Shown here piece by piece: positions 46,061 to 58,367 of a stretch of 64,000 nt of DNA. The stretch is from Davidsoniella eucalypti (Eukaryota > Ascomycota > Sordariomycetes > Microascales > Ceratocystidaceae), in the NCBI GenBank assembly GCA_004009845.1, contig RMBW01000053.1:150182-214181 (forward strand), in the 5' to 3' direction. Every line of letters starts with the position of its first letter. Position 1 is the first letter of the stretch. A program made the position numbers and the translations under genes. A model generated the notes under the pieces. That model made no database searches. It was not told where the DNA came from and saw nothing but the letters and a program-made list of their open reading frames with translations.

Positions 46061-48259
46061 AAACATTGTTCCGTTACTTTTTTTTTTCTCTCTATCTATT
46101 ACGCTTTTCTTTCCATACCTTCCTGCTGGTTATATGCATCTCTATGGTTCTTTTAGACGGTAATTTTTGGGTATTATTGCGATGAATTTGATATATGGAC
46201 TCGAGCGGCTTTTATTTTGCCAGCTTTGGATTGCCTCAAGCTGGGTATGATTGGATGATGTCTTATTTTCTTTTCTATCCGCCTGTATAAATCTCTTTAT
46301 ATCTGCCTCTGTTTCTAGAACGAGCAGATACTATGGAAGTCAACATGTGTTTATTTTATCCCTCCATCAATTTTCCAGCATTGGCCTTCCCCTTGAGTGT
46401 AAACTTGCGGTTAGCAAAAGAGAATACTAGATGTGATGCTCTGTTTCCATGGTCTATTTTTTGCCTTCTATCGCTTGGCAACTAGGATAGGATACTGGAA
46501 CAAGGCACCCATCGTCAATTATTCTTGTACCGCTGTCCGAGAAAGAGAAGGTTGTTCTCACGAATGTATATGGGTTATGCGTACTATTTTCCTGCGGTTC
46601 TCTCTTCTTCGTTTTGTTTATCTCAAGAGACCGGCTTTATTTTCCATCCATCTACGCAGCTTTTATTTGCGTATAGTTTGTTTGTTTTGTTTTGCCTGAG
46701 TATTCCTATATAACTAGGTTATCTATTCACTATCTTCAATATCCCTTTGCAGGCAGCATTAATTATCAATCATGGATAAAAAAGCTGGTCTTGTCTGTAA
46801 CTAAGGCGTTCATAAAGCCTCGGCATCGGACGAAAAAAAAACACGGCTATCTTAATCGCTCTTAATCGGTTCCTCTCTTAAAACCTTGTGCCTTAAGCCA
46901 ATCTTTCGACTTTCTTGGTTTACATTCAACTAATGGGGGAAGGGGTCTTTTGTCCCTGTATTCCCTTCCTTTTCCTACTCTCGTCATGGTCACGATGCTA
47001 TTCTTCGTAGCACATCATATAAAACCTTACGTCTATTTTCCTATCTCATGCCCTCCTGGAATAGGCTCGACGACTCTTAGCCCTGCGAAAAAAACCCCAT
47101 TTTTTCCTTGGAACCAGATTTATGTCGTAACAAGTGCCACGGTTATGCTGAGTTCCTCGGCAGGCTGACCTTGTTCACGATAGTATATATATCTATACAT
47201 ATTTCCTTGATTTTTTGTTTTTGGCCTCCTTTCTTATCTTTCCCCCTTTCTCTCTCTTTTCTCCTCCAAAAGCCATCCTTGACGAAACAACGGTGTTTTT
47301 CACTTTTTTTTTTTTTCCAACTTACCCATTCTTTTGAATCGTCTCTTTTGTTGCACTTTGGTCTCTCCTATCATCATCGGCTCTTATTTATTACCTTTTT
47401 TTTCTTTCCTATTTTTTATATCACGAACGCATGACGTGCATTTCCTTGCTTGATCTTATCTTTTTTCTTTCTTTTTTTTCTATAAATCATTTCAAGTTTA
47501 TTCGGAAGGGAACTCTCAAAACAGACGGAAGAGAGAGGCTTTTCAAGACAATCTCACATATAACACACAACAACAATTTACTCTCATGGACGACAAACCA
47601 AACCATTTCTTTTTTTCTATCTCCTTTTTACATCCTATACTTTCTTAGTGTCTCTATTTTTTCTCTTAAAGTCAGGAGCTTTCTTCTGTTATTTTTAGGT
47701 AGCCATATATATTCCTCCTGGAGTCTTTTATACTAGATCTACCAACTATCTCTTACACCGCATCATGTAACCTTTTCCAGTAACAGTGAATGTGATCTTA
47801 TGTATGCATATATGTTTTGTGAATTGTCTGAATTTATAACAGAGTCTGTAACTGTTTGTTGTCTTGTCAGATAGACAGTAAGGAAGGGGATATATTTTAC
47901 GGCAAATCTTACGTTGTTGTGATTGTTTTTTTTCTTTGTTTTAAACCCAGGTTTGACTATATATGAAAAACAAGGACAAACTACAGTAAGCATTTTAGAT
48001 ACAAAAATATTGAGGTGAAAATGATTGTTGAATAAAACAGAACAGAATAGAAGGATGATGTTGTAGAAATAAGAAAAGATGTAGATATATAGGAAAAAAA
48101 AGAACCAAAGAACACCCAAAAATGAAACCATGTAAAACTTTCTTTTTGATTATGAAAAAAAAAAACAAAGACCCAAGGCTTGATTGAACCCTGAGACAAA
48201 GAAAGAAACAAACAATACAAGTTTTCCTGTCTATTTTGAATTGTCTTCTTTCGTGTGAT
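46061..48259. other. Convergent intergenic region, no gene
   Basis: About 2.2 kb of T-rich (plus strand) then A-rich sequence between two convergent genes. Open frames are low-complexity Phe/Leu/Ser translations of T tracts. No gene supported. Confidence 0.5.
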
Positions 48260-51200
48260 TCAAGGACCAAGATCCTCGTCGTCTTCATTGTCCATGAGCT
48301 TAGCATAATCGTCGATAGACGCGAACATTGGCAGGGCCTTGAAGTCCTTCCTGCTCATTCTAGCGTTCTTCTTGGCATTTGTGCTCTGCAACTCAGATTC
48401 TGCGTCTTCCTCAACATCTTCCATGTCATCGTCATCACCGAACATGTCGTTATCCTCATCGTCGGAGTCCAGGTTGAGCGCAACGCCCTCGCCGTTCTCC
48501 CAACCACCGCCTCCCACGGTATCTTCGTCGTCTTGTTCATCCTCGTCTTCGCCGGTGACCAAGACAGCCAGACCGGCGTCATCGTCAGAATCGCTGTAGT
48601 CGTCCATGCCAATATCAGACTGATCGTCTTCATCGTCGTCGTCGCCCCCGTCGGGCCCGTTGGCACTGGAGATGAGGGCCTTGAAGACTTCGTCGTTGTC
48701 GTCGTCTTCGAGATCACCGCTCTTCTTCTTGGCGGCTTGGCTGGACTTGCCGACTTGTGAGAAGTACTCGTGGAAGAAGACGTCTTCGACTGATACGTCC
48801 TCTTGTTTCTTGTTCCAGAAGGAGGCGCTGTTAAGGGTGGCGCTGCCGTTGGCCGGACCCTTGCTGCGAAGCCACATGTCCTTAAGGTCGTTCTTGACAT
48901 GGAGAGGCTGCATGATGGATTGGCCGTGAGAACCATCCTTCTCCTTGGGGTTTTTGTAGACGAATTTGTCGAGGAAGCGAATCAGACTGTGACTCTCAAG
49001 ATCGGGCTTCTGGGGCAAGTCCTTGCCTGCCAACACACTGGCGGCATAGACTGATACTGAGGGGTGGTAGTGCGAGGTTAGGGGCATCTGTAGGAAAGAA
49101 AGAAACGAGTTAGTAATGTTGAAATCAAAACTGAAAGTATTGTATTTGGTAGACTTACTATTTCCCATAGACATGTGCGGTGGGCGTTGCTGTACTCGGG
49201 ATTCCGCTTGCGACCATCGTAGGCATCCTTGCTGTTCTCCTCACCGTCTTCGGGGATATCTTCGGGTTCGTTGAGAAGAGTTGACAGATCTGGCATAATC
49301 TTGCGTAGTTGTAGAATAACATACAAAAGACCAATGATGAAGGGCGGCTGGTGGATGCTGGTGATTTGGACCATACGCTTGGCAAAGGCCTTGACTCGTC
49401 TGACATCGACGTCTGACTTGAGGGCACGTAGGAGCAAGTTGAGGTACATGGCCTGCTTGGACGACGCCATGAGGCGAGGATCCAGTAGCGACTCGTACAT
49501 GGTGCGGTAGAAGCGGTCCAGCATGATAGAACGCTTAGTAGAGAGGGTCTGGATCAGGGTCAAAGCCTGGATACTGGTGTTGAAGTTGGACGAGTGAGCT
49601 ACGCGGAACAGCGTGTCTAGGTGATCGTCTAGCATGGTCGAGTTGTCGCTAGTGAAGGGAACTGCACGGTTGATACCGGTCAGAATGGCTGAAACCAGCT
49701 TCTCTGACGAGTCACCGGCCTGAACGGACGAGGGGACGGCCTTGGGGCCTCTCTTGCGCTTGTTGTCCTTCTCAGTAGGCGCCTTTTGCACCTCGTCGCC
49801 CACGGGTAGGCCGAGGTCGCCGCTCTTGAGCAAAATGGTGAATTGATCAAAGTAGATCTTGATCAGCGCTTCTGCTACAGCGGCTTCCTTTGTGCTGAGA
49901 ATGGTCTGGTTAAGCATGTTGATGCCATAGTAGCGCGAGCGGATGGACTGGCCAGGGCGCAAGAGAACCTCCTGCTCGACCGTCTTGACAATGATGGGCT
50001 TCATGCCGGGATGCGAGGTCTGGACCTGAAGCATGAGATGAGACGCGCGCGAGGCAACCTTGCGGTCTCTATCGCCCAGCTTGTTGACGAGCAGCTTGAG
50101 CAGGTTGGCTTCTTGCTCGGGCTTCTCCTTGAGTAGGTTGTAGATGAAGTCGGTAGAGCGTGAGCGCGAGTAGTCGACCTCGTCGGTAGCCCAAGTCTCG
50201 AGGAGTTGCACGACGCGGAAGTACGCCTCCTTGAGCCACTCCTCGTATGCCCAGTAGATCAGATGTTGTGGCGTCAAACCTCGAGGCAACGCTTGACCCG
50301 GCGTCCATTTGGTAGTCTTGGAAGCCTGGAGCGCACCAATCAGCGCCGGCTGCATGCGGAACTGACGCAGACGGCGGTTAGCAGGAAGTACCAGACCAGG
50401 ACCGAGAAGATCGACCACAGCGTTCAGGGCGATGATGGCCTGGCTACGGCTCTTCTTGGAGGCTAGGCTTATCAGGGCGTCAAAAGGACGAGCGGTGTGA
50501 AGAGGAGACTCCTGGATGGCTAGAGTCAAAGCAGAGACCTTGTCACTCATGGTACCCGAGGCCATGATGGTGGACAGGAACTTGTGTGATGAGGAGGACA
50601 GGATAGTGGTCGCGTAGAGAGAGGCGTCGGCTTCGAGAAGGCTGTTGGCGTGGTCCTTGAGGACCTGCACTACGGTCATATACTTGGTCGTATCGTCAGA
50701 AATCGGCTCGGGGAGCGGCGCAAGATCGGTGGCGTGCCAGTCAGCGCGGGGTTCAAAGGTCTATAGATGGGACAGAGAGGAACATGACATATATTAGTAT
50801 TTTGTTGGTGTACTGATATCACAGAGCCTTCTTTTGGGACTTGTTAGGACGCACCATCTTGGACTTCTTGGAGTCGAAGTTATGTCTGGCGGCAATAGCG
50901 TCTTCGTTGGCCTTGGCAGCTGCTATTTTCTTCTCTTCGTTGGCCTTGGAGTCCTCGGCGACCTTCTTCTTGAGCTCCTTGAGCTTCTCCTTCTCCGCTC
51001 TCTTTTTCTGCTTCTTCTCCTTCTTCTCCAGCTCCCACTTTTCCTTCTTCAGCTCATCTTTGGTCTTGGCGGCAGCAGCAGCGGCAGCGGCGATGTCTTC
51101 GACGTTCTCGTCTTCATCACTGCCTTCTTCTTCTTCGGCCTCCTCTTCCTCTTCATCAGCGGGCGGATCGATGCCTAGGCCAGCTGCGAACTTCTTGAGA

Positions 51201-51499
51201 TCGTTCATAAAGCTGCCGTCGACCCTGGCGCCATCGTTGAACTCGCCCTCTGAATCCGAGACAACGCCCATCACCAGATCCAGGTCGGCATCGTCGCCGC
51301 CTAGCAGCTTTATCTCGCTCAACAGGCTATCACGGTCGTTGGCCGGGCTCTTCTTGGGAGTGTGTGATTGGCCCGAGTCTTCGGCCTGAGGCTCTCTCCG
51401 GCGCTTCGGAGCCTTGTTATCGCCGTGGTCGCCCTTGCGCTTGTTGATGCGCTGAGCGTTGCCGCCCTTTGGCGATTGGGCGTTTTGGAACTTGCCCAT
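48260..51499 (-). CDS. MAK21: Ribosome biogenesis protein Noc1/Mak21
   Basis: Three minus-strand exons (51,499-50,855; 50,760-49,159; 49,087-48,260) give 1,024 residues, the size of yeast Mak21 (1,025). Noc1 with Noc2 escorts early 66S pre-60S particles in the nucleolus. The N-terminus is basic, then acidic (EEEEEAEEEEGSDEDE), then a Lys/Glu coiled coil. The central helical-repeat region (ALNAVVDLLGPGLVLPANRR) leads to the CBF/Mak21 domain (MYESLLDPRLMASSKQAMYL; HPSVSVYAASVLAG). A very acidic tail follows. The second intron has a textbook TACTAAC. The first donor is taken as GTGCGT at 50,854 because it is the only in-phase choice; retaining that intron ends translation at 50,819. Confidence 0.95.
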
Positions 51500-51928
51500 T
51501 GCGGATGGCGCAGAAAAAGCAATTGGCGTTGATCCGGTATTCTCTTCGGTGGAAACAGCTCTCGATATAGCAGGGAAGAGGGCCTGAAATATAGAGGTTG
51601 CTATACTGCAAAAGGCCGCAAGGTTTGCGCTTATTCGAAGTCGAGTCGTGATAGCTTCACCAAATATCCAGAACCTTTCTAATTTTTTTTTTACTTTCTA
51701 CTTTTTCTAGAAATTTTGCCGGGCGGTGGGGCGTTCCTTTGCAGATAGGCTGATTGTACACCCTGCGGTGGGGTGGAATTATCGGTGCGATGCTGTCACG
51801 TGACGCAGAATAATGAAGCATTTCACCCATCCAGTGTAACACCACACCCAAACATCTTATTAGTAGCGAAATAGACGTCCTTCTATTTAGATCTCTTATA
51901 TTTTCCAGTTGGCCTTAAGGTTGCTGAC
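51500..51928. promoter_or_regulatory. Shared divergent promoter of MAK21 and mitochondrial ProRS
   Basis: The 429-bp spacer separates two divergent genes for ribosome assembly and mitochondrial translation. A perfect 10-bp palindrome GTCACGTGAC (E-box core CACGTG) lies at 51,795-51,804. It is a candidate bHLH (Cbf1-like) site that could serve both genes. Confidence 0.5.
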
Positions 51929-54096
51929 ATGGGGCTCAGCTGGTTTTCTCTGGCCCGCAATGGGCAGTTATTGCGCCTGAACTCAGTCGAGCCATTGCTC
52001 AGATTTTCTGGCCAGACGAGGGCTCATTCATCAGTGAGTATCTAAACAGAGATTATAGATATATTGGGTTCTGACTTGCTTTTAATGATAGTCCCAGTTC
52101 ACAGTGAGACATAAACTTTCTCATATATGGGTGCCAACTGGAGGCATAACTGAGGCTGCTGGTGATAGTAAGTTGACCCTGTTAACTGGCATTTAAGTAT
52201 CAGTCTCTAATCTTTATAATGCTAGATTCTGGCCACATGCGGCTACTTAAAGCTGGATTTTTGCAGCAGGTACAATATGGCTTCATGTTACACTTTTCAT
52301 AATGTACTACTAACAGTGAAATAGTCTACAGTTGGAATGTTCCATATGCTACCGCTAGGCCTAAGAGTACAGAAAAAGATTGAGGCTTTACTTGATTACT
52401 ACATGCAGGCAGTCGGCGAGTACAAGATAATCCAAAGATGCCTAATAAAATATCTACTAACAGAAAATAGGTGGCACTCGTCTCGGCATGTCTGCAATCT
52501 CATCAAAGGAACTTTGGGTCAAGAGTGGCCGTTACGATGCCATGGCTCCAGAGGTACGTATGGTTGTGAATCAAACTTATGCTACATCAACAGATCCTAA
52601 CAATACTCTAGGTTTTCCAAACTGAAGATCGCAAAGGCGCCCATTATCTTCTAGGACCCACGCACGAGGAAGAAATCACAAACCTAGTAGCCAAGAACGT
52701 AAAGTCATACAAAGAGCTACCTCTTCGTCTCTACCAAATTAGCAAGTCATCACCAAATATTTCCATAGATACGTCTGTCTAACCCAGTATAGCCAACAAG
52801 TATCGTGATGAACCTCGCCCACGGCACGGTCTTCTCCGTGGCCGTGAGTTCATTATGAAGGACATGTATTCCTTTGATACCGACAGCCAAGCTGCCCTCA
52901 AGACCTACGAGGAGGTACGCTCTGCTTATATGAGCTTCTTCTCGCATCTCAAAGTCCCTTTTGTAGTTGCTGAAGCTAGCACCGGCGACATGGGCGGTAA
53001 TCTCAGCCATGAGTTCCACGTCAAGAGTTCACTTGGCGAAGACACCGTTGTCAATTGTTCAACGTGCGATTATGTCGCCAACGATGAACTTGCAGAGGCT
53101 CGGTTGCCGTCGAATGAGGGAGCTGATACCGTTGACATGGATTCTATACGGGTATGGAGAGGCATCTCAAAGGACCGTTGCACCTTAGTGAACGCCTGGT
53201 TTTCTGGGCCTGACATAGATGTCCATCAGTTAGTCAACCATCACATTATCAAGAGTCTAGTGCCCGACCTGGACACTGGCATTAAGGACGCCATCCCATT
53301 TTGGAGTGCTGCTTTACAAAATGGGAGCAAAGATCCAGCCAAGGCTACAGTCAAGGTCATCAACGTTGTTGACTACCGTCTTGGCAAATCATTCGAATCG
53401 CAGCTGGATCAACTCAACCTTCTTCCTGACCATCTCACAGTCAATGGAGTTACTATGACGACAGAAAACATCACACAGTCTTCATCTGAAAGCCCCTTAA
53501 ATCTTCTCAAAATCCAAGAAGGAGACAGCTGCCCTCGATGCCCAGACGGTCGCCTGAAGCTCAGCAAGACTCTCGAGCTTGGCCACACCTTCCACCTCGG
53601 AACTCGTTATTCAGAGCCGATGGGTGCGCGCGTTAGTCTACCGGCCATCGTTTCCTCCTCTGGTAAAGACGAGCACAATGTACCGATGCAGATGGGTTGC
53701 TTTGGCATCGGCGTGACCCGAATCATCGGTGCTATTGCTGAGACTATGTCAGATAGCCGTGGTCTTCGTTGGCCCGCTTGTATCGCCCCCTTCGAAGTTG
53801 CCGTTGTTGCCGACAAAACCCTTATTGCGGATGGTATTAGGGTTTATGATGTTCTTACCAAGACCTCCCATGCCAGTGGAAAGACACTCGATGTCGTTTT
53901 GGATGATCGCAACTCATCGATCCCATGGAAACTCAGAGATGCTGATCTTGCTGGCTATCCACTTCTCGTCGTCTTAGGAAAGGCGTTCAGAGAACATGGA
54001 CAGTGCGAAGTACAGTGCCGTGCCCTTAACGTGAAGCAGACAATGGACGTTGACCGCGTCTCCAACTTTGTGTTTGAGTTGCTACAAAAGATATAA
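51929..54096 (+). CDS. AIM10: Mitochondrial prolyl-tRNA synthetase
   Basis: Seven exons (51,929-52,033; 52,092-52,167; 52,226-52,269; 52,325-52,411; 52,464-52,553; 52,612-52,741; 52,793-54,096) give 611 residues with consistent phases. The N-terminus has Arg, Leu and Ser and no Asp, with one Glu, so it is presequence-like. Class II signatures: FLQQSTVGMFHMLPLGLRVQ (motif 1 region), LLGPTHEEEIT, KYRDEPRPRHGLLRGREF (motif 2) and GCFGIGVTRIIGAIAE (motif 3). A C-terminal anticodon-binding domain follows. This is the bacterial-type ProRS used in mitochondria. Intron 6 appears to be GC-AG (A|GCAAGT). The donor of intron 4 (gtcggc) is weak and is the least certain boundary. Confidence 0.93.
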
Positions 54097-54433
54097 TATG
54101 ATAATACTATAGCATAGTTATATGTCAATGTAGAATAGTCAAAAAAGCTGTATATAATACAATCAAATATTCTAGTCAAAAATTTCCTTTCATAGTGATT
54201 GTCGTGTGTGGGACAGTATGTACAACTATGAACACGGTGCAGAAAATGGACTGTAGTAACCCCACGTTTTTGTGACTTTACCTGAAAATGGCAGTCACGC
54301 TGGAAGCCAAGCTTTGTCTACATAAACCATTTGCCCTGTTTTCATTTATATAAACCCGAATTTACCTGGAAATACTTATTTTTTTTCATTTCGTATTTGT
54401 TTTCCCATAAACTCGGACTCTTTCTACTATATA
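54097..54433. other. Short intergenic spacer
   Basis: Spacer with the 3' end of ProRS and the prefoldin promoter. No gene seen. Confidence 0.45.
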
Positions 54434-55234
54434 ATGTCTTCTTCTCAGGGTCAAGGCCAAGGTGGTAAGTTGTTCCGTTACAAAAGCTTTCACTCCCTAT
54501 CTTACTCACGCACCCATCATCTGTATCTCAGTATCTGGTGTCTTGTAGAATTTATACAAATGCTATGGTGTAAGCCAAACAACAGCTAACGCCTCGATAG
54601 TCAGCATCGACTCGTTGGATGTCCAGCAGTTGACCATGCTGAAGAAGCAGATCACCGAGGATCTAGAGCATCTGTCGGCCTCCTTCACTTCTCTGAACGC
54701 TGCCCATTCCAAGTTTCAGGAGAGCTTGCGTTGTGTCAACGCCCGCGCCAAGTCAACAGAAGGTATGCCCAATCAGATATCGTCAATGGTTTCTTGTACT
54801 CAAGCTAACATGTTGTTAATAGAGGAGGAATCTGCTCTAGTACCTTTGACCACCTCTCTCTACGTTCGCGGCACTCTCAAGGACAAGAAGCGTGTCCTCA
54901 TTGACATTGGCACTGGCTTCTTAGTCGAAAAGGTAAGTTGACAAGCATTTCCCTAATCTCATTGGCATATAATCATGCTTACAATCGCAATAACAGAGCC
55001 TCGAGGATGCCGTTAAGTATTACGAGGCCAAGACCAAGGATCTTACCCAGAGTCTCCAGGAGCTTGAAACTATTATTACTCAAAAAACCATGAACGTCCA
55101 GGCCTTGGAAGAGAGTAAGTTCAAACAAAATCTATTCCTGATGATCATTATATACTAATCCAATTCACTCAGCTCTTCGGCAAAAGATGATGGCTGCTCA
55201 GGCTGCCCAACAGGGCGCTGCCCAGACTGCTTAA
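54434..55234 (+). CDS. GIM5: Prefoldin subunit 5 (Gim5)
   Basis: Five exons (54,434-54,464; 54,601-54,762; 54,823-54,932; 54,997-55,114; 55,173-55,234) give 160 residues. Prefoldin hands nascent actin and tubulin to the CCT chaperonin. This is an alpha-type subunit: an N-terminal coiled coil (LDVQQLTMLKKQITEDLEHL), the beta-hairpin region (LVPLTTSLYVRGTL; VLIDIGTGFLVEKS) and a C-terminal coiled coil (SLQELETIITQKTMNVQALE). Length matches the family (about 150-165). Four short introns in a small gene, all in phase. The Gln/Ala tail is ordinary. Confidence 0.93.
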
Positions 55235-55878
55235 AAGTGAATAACATACCAAATCCCTGATAGAAATACATTTCACATACACGTAATACCATTAAATCAG
55301 GTTATGTTCGTAATGTTATCGTTGATATCCAGCGTTAGGGTTAAATGAGTCACTTTAGGTGCGACGTTCAAGGTAAGATTTTTACTGTAAATGGTATCAC
55401 GATAGAACAGATAGGCTTGGAGAGAGTGATTTTTCGTACAAAAAGAACATACTAGGCATTATTGTAAATATAATGGCGGCATCAATCTTCGATAAACGTT
55501 TTGATGACATGAGAGATACCGAGGTTGTTTTTTGAAAGCTCCAACAACCCTAGTCTGATATAGGGTTACAAGATAGGTTTCACAAGCAGGGGGCTTTCAA
55601 AGAGATCTATGTAGCGATTGCCTATTTAAACTCATAGCTAAGCCGTACTGGATAAAAGAAGAACTTAGGTGGAGAGTAAAATCACGATAATTGAAGAGAT
55701 TTATTCTAAAGTCTTCTTTTATCAGATCTTGTACATAGACTTTCATTCTGCGTTTAGCTCCCGGCGTCTCGGCGATTAATTTTTAGACCGCTTTTTCTTT
55801 CTCTTTTCATTTTTTGTGTATCATCCCAGTAACGCCAAGTCGCGTCCTTGAACGGAAATCTGAACTACCACGCATTCT
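55235..55878. other. Intergenic, no gene
   Basis: AT-rich spacer between prefoldin and thioesterase genes, with no supported frame. Confidence 0.45.
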
Positions 55879-56896
55879 ATGACAATGGCCGCCCGCGCAG
55901 CTCAAAGCTTGAGAACGGCCTTTCGGCCAAGCATCGCGAAGCCGGCTTTGCGTACCAGACCAGCTGGTATTCGCTGGGGCTCTGCAAGTATGTAAACGAC
56001 AGTGCTTTGTACCTCCTAACATCGTTTTCTCCAACCTTGCCCACTAGACTGACAAGTATACTGCCGTAGACCCTGCCGGCGAAGCAAAGAAGAAGAACCC
56101 CAAGGCCGATTTGTTATTTAAAGCTCTTGGTGTGACGTTTTACACTATGTTTGCCTTTGGATTTGGCGCTATGATGACCATGGCCAGCACGATACCGGCG
56201 TCCTTGCTTGGCCTTAGCTTCTATACTGACCAGCAAAGCCTGCTGCGTTTCAAGCCGGCGGACGAAGCTACGCAGGAGATTGAGAAGCAACTAAGTGAAA
56301 TTGCGCTGGTTAAACAGCTCCGTGCCGATCCAGACATGACCGAGTGCCGTCCCCATTCGCAGCTTCCAGATAAGGTTCGGGAGCAGAACTTGACGGCCAA
56401 GGCGCTACAAGGCCCGAACTTGTTGGCCACAGTGCCGGTAACTTTCCGTCATAAGGGTGGTATGCAGACCACAACGGTGATGTATCTAGGCCACGGTCTG
56501 TGTGGCCACCCGGGCATCGTTCATGGTGGTCTTTTGGCCACGGTTTTGGACGAACAGTCTGGCTTCTGCTGCATTCCTCAGATGAAACAGCGCATGGCGG
56601 TCACGGCGTACTTGAACATCAACTACCGTATCCCTGCCAAGGCAGACAGCTTCTTTGTTGTCAAGACGAATATTGAGCGTCTGGATGGCCGTAAGGCGTT
56701 TGTTAAGTCGGTCATAGAGACACTGCCTAAAGATGGATCTCCCGGAAAGGTCGTTGCTGACTCAGATTCGTTGTTTATCCAACCCAAATGGGCGGCTGTA
56801 AGTTTAAAGTTCCTATAATACTTGTGACTTGACCGTGCTGTACATGGAATGCTGACTCCTCACTACTTTTTACAGTACATGCCTCGCTTCATGTGA
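55879..56896 (+). CDS. Mitochondrial hotdog-fold thioesterase family protein
   Basis: Exons 55,879-55,987, 56,070-56,797 and 56,876-56,896 give 285 residues. The N-terminus MTMAARAAQSLRTAFRPSIA is a strong mitochondrial presequence. A hydrophobic segment (FYTMFAFGFGAMMTMAS, about residues 56-72) may anchor it in a membrane. The hotdog domain shows GHPGIVHGGLLATVLDEQSG (the HGG element of the 4HBT/PaaI-like group), followed by YLNINYRIPAKADS. Family members hydrolyse acyl-CoA; the substrate is unknown. Fungal relatives include the Fmp10-type proteins. The last exon codes only YMPRFM. The first intron's acceptor is taken at 56,069 because the earlier AG puts a stop in frame. Confidence 0.87.
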
Positions 56897-57677
56897 ACTT
56901 GCAGCACTTCCACACCAAGAGTATACTACTATATATGTATCTAAGAAGAAGACCCCACTGGTCGCCGGGTCCGTATATGCATTGTGGATACACCGTAACG
57001 GACATAGCACAGCAGATACAAACGGAAACCATAACATATGCACCCATACGTGCCGATAGAGAATAATACAAACCTGCTTTGTGTAAGCTGAACATGCATA
57101 TATGTGACCGAGACTTACATAAACTGTTAAACGCAGACCTTTGAACTTCGAGTTCCGGCATTGAATGACGCAACATTAGAAATAAATCAAGTGCCAAAAT
57201 CAGACTAACTTCCAGTTCGTCATTCTGCAGCCAAGAAATATAGAAATTGCGTAGTCAAGGCATGTTTTTTTTTTTGCTACTATGTACTTATCGTTCATAG
57301 TAGTTACTAGGGAGGGAAAAAAGCGGAAGCCGCCCCGCCCAGCACGCCATCGTCTTAAGCTGCAAGTTATTTTGAGAACTCCGCACGTAACTACCACTCC
57401 TGTGTTTAGGCGCTGGGGGGAAAGTCTGACTTTCAGCTTTTCGGCTTTATAGCGCTGGATTTTGAGTATTATAGCGGGCATTAATCTTACATTTGAACTG
57501 ATTCGTCAACTCTCAAAGTTTCCCCCCGCGAAAATATGGGACTAATTAATTAGTTATATGTTACTGAGTAGTTAATTTAGTTAGTCAAGTAGATAAAATC
57601 TCTAGCTCCCGCCATCTTGTTCTTTCTTTTCCGCTTCTTAGATAACACAACATTTCTACATATAATCCTTAGTTACA
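56897..57677. other. Promoter region of the APS kinase gene
   Basis: Non-coding spacer of about 0.8 kb. I see no gene and could not pick out a convincing sulfur-regulator site by eye. Confidence 0.45.
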
Positions 57678-58367
57678 ATGGCTACGTAAGTCTGTCTATA
57701 TCGCACTATATCTTCTCGACAAAACAACTAACAATGATACTCTGATCTCTACAGTAACATCACCTGGCACCCTTCGCTGAAGCGCGACGAACGCGAGACT
57801 CTGCGCAAGCAAAAGGGCTTCACACTCTGGTTCACCGGCCTTTCCGCCTCGGGCAAGTCGACCGTAGCCACCGCTCTCGAGCAACACCTCCTACACCTAG
57901 GCCTCTCGGCCTACCGTCTCGACGGCGACAACGTGCGCTTCGGCCTGAACAAGGACCTGGGCTTCAGCGAAAAGGACCGCAACGAGAACATTCGCCGCAT
58001 CGGCGAGGTCGCTAAGCTGTTTGCTGATTCTGCTACTATCGCCATCACTTCGTTCATCTCGCCCTACCGTGCTGACCGTGACTCGGCTCGTGCCTTGCAC
58101 GAGGCTGCGGCTAATGGTGATGTGCCGTTGCCGTTCTTGGAGGTCTTCGTTCAGGTCCCGCTCGAGGTCGCTGAGCAGCGCGACCCTAAGGGTCTTTACA
58201 AGAAGGCTCGCGCTGGCGAGATCAAGGAGTTCACCGGCATCTCCGCACCCTACGAGGAGCCTCTCAAGCCCGAAATCACGATCCGCACCGATCTCAAGTC
58301 CGTCGAGGAGTGCGTTGCTGACATTGTGGTAGCTCTGCGCGAGCGTGATCTGATCCCCAAGGCTTAA
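57678..58367 (+). CDS. MET14: Adenylylsulfate (APS) kinase
   Basis: Exon 1 is only 8 nt (57,678-57,685, ATG GCT AC). Exon 2 is 57,755-58,367. Together they code 206 residues starting MATNITWHPSLKRDERE. The enzyme phosphorylates APS to PAPS in sulfate assimilation. The P-loop is GLSASGKST (31-39), the substrate-binding segment is RLDGDNVRFGLNKDLGFS, and the lid is RDPKGLYKKARAGEIKEFTG, all standard for stand-alone APS kinases (about 200 residues). The tiny first exon is confirmed by the T codon formed across the junction. No defects. Confidence 0.96.

Noticed and set aside
48355..48936. 193-codon minus frame overlapping the MAK21 tail
   Set aside because: Out-of-frame translation of the acidic GA-rich tail, giving Thr/Ser-rich low complexity.
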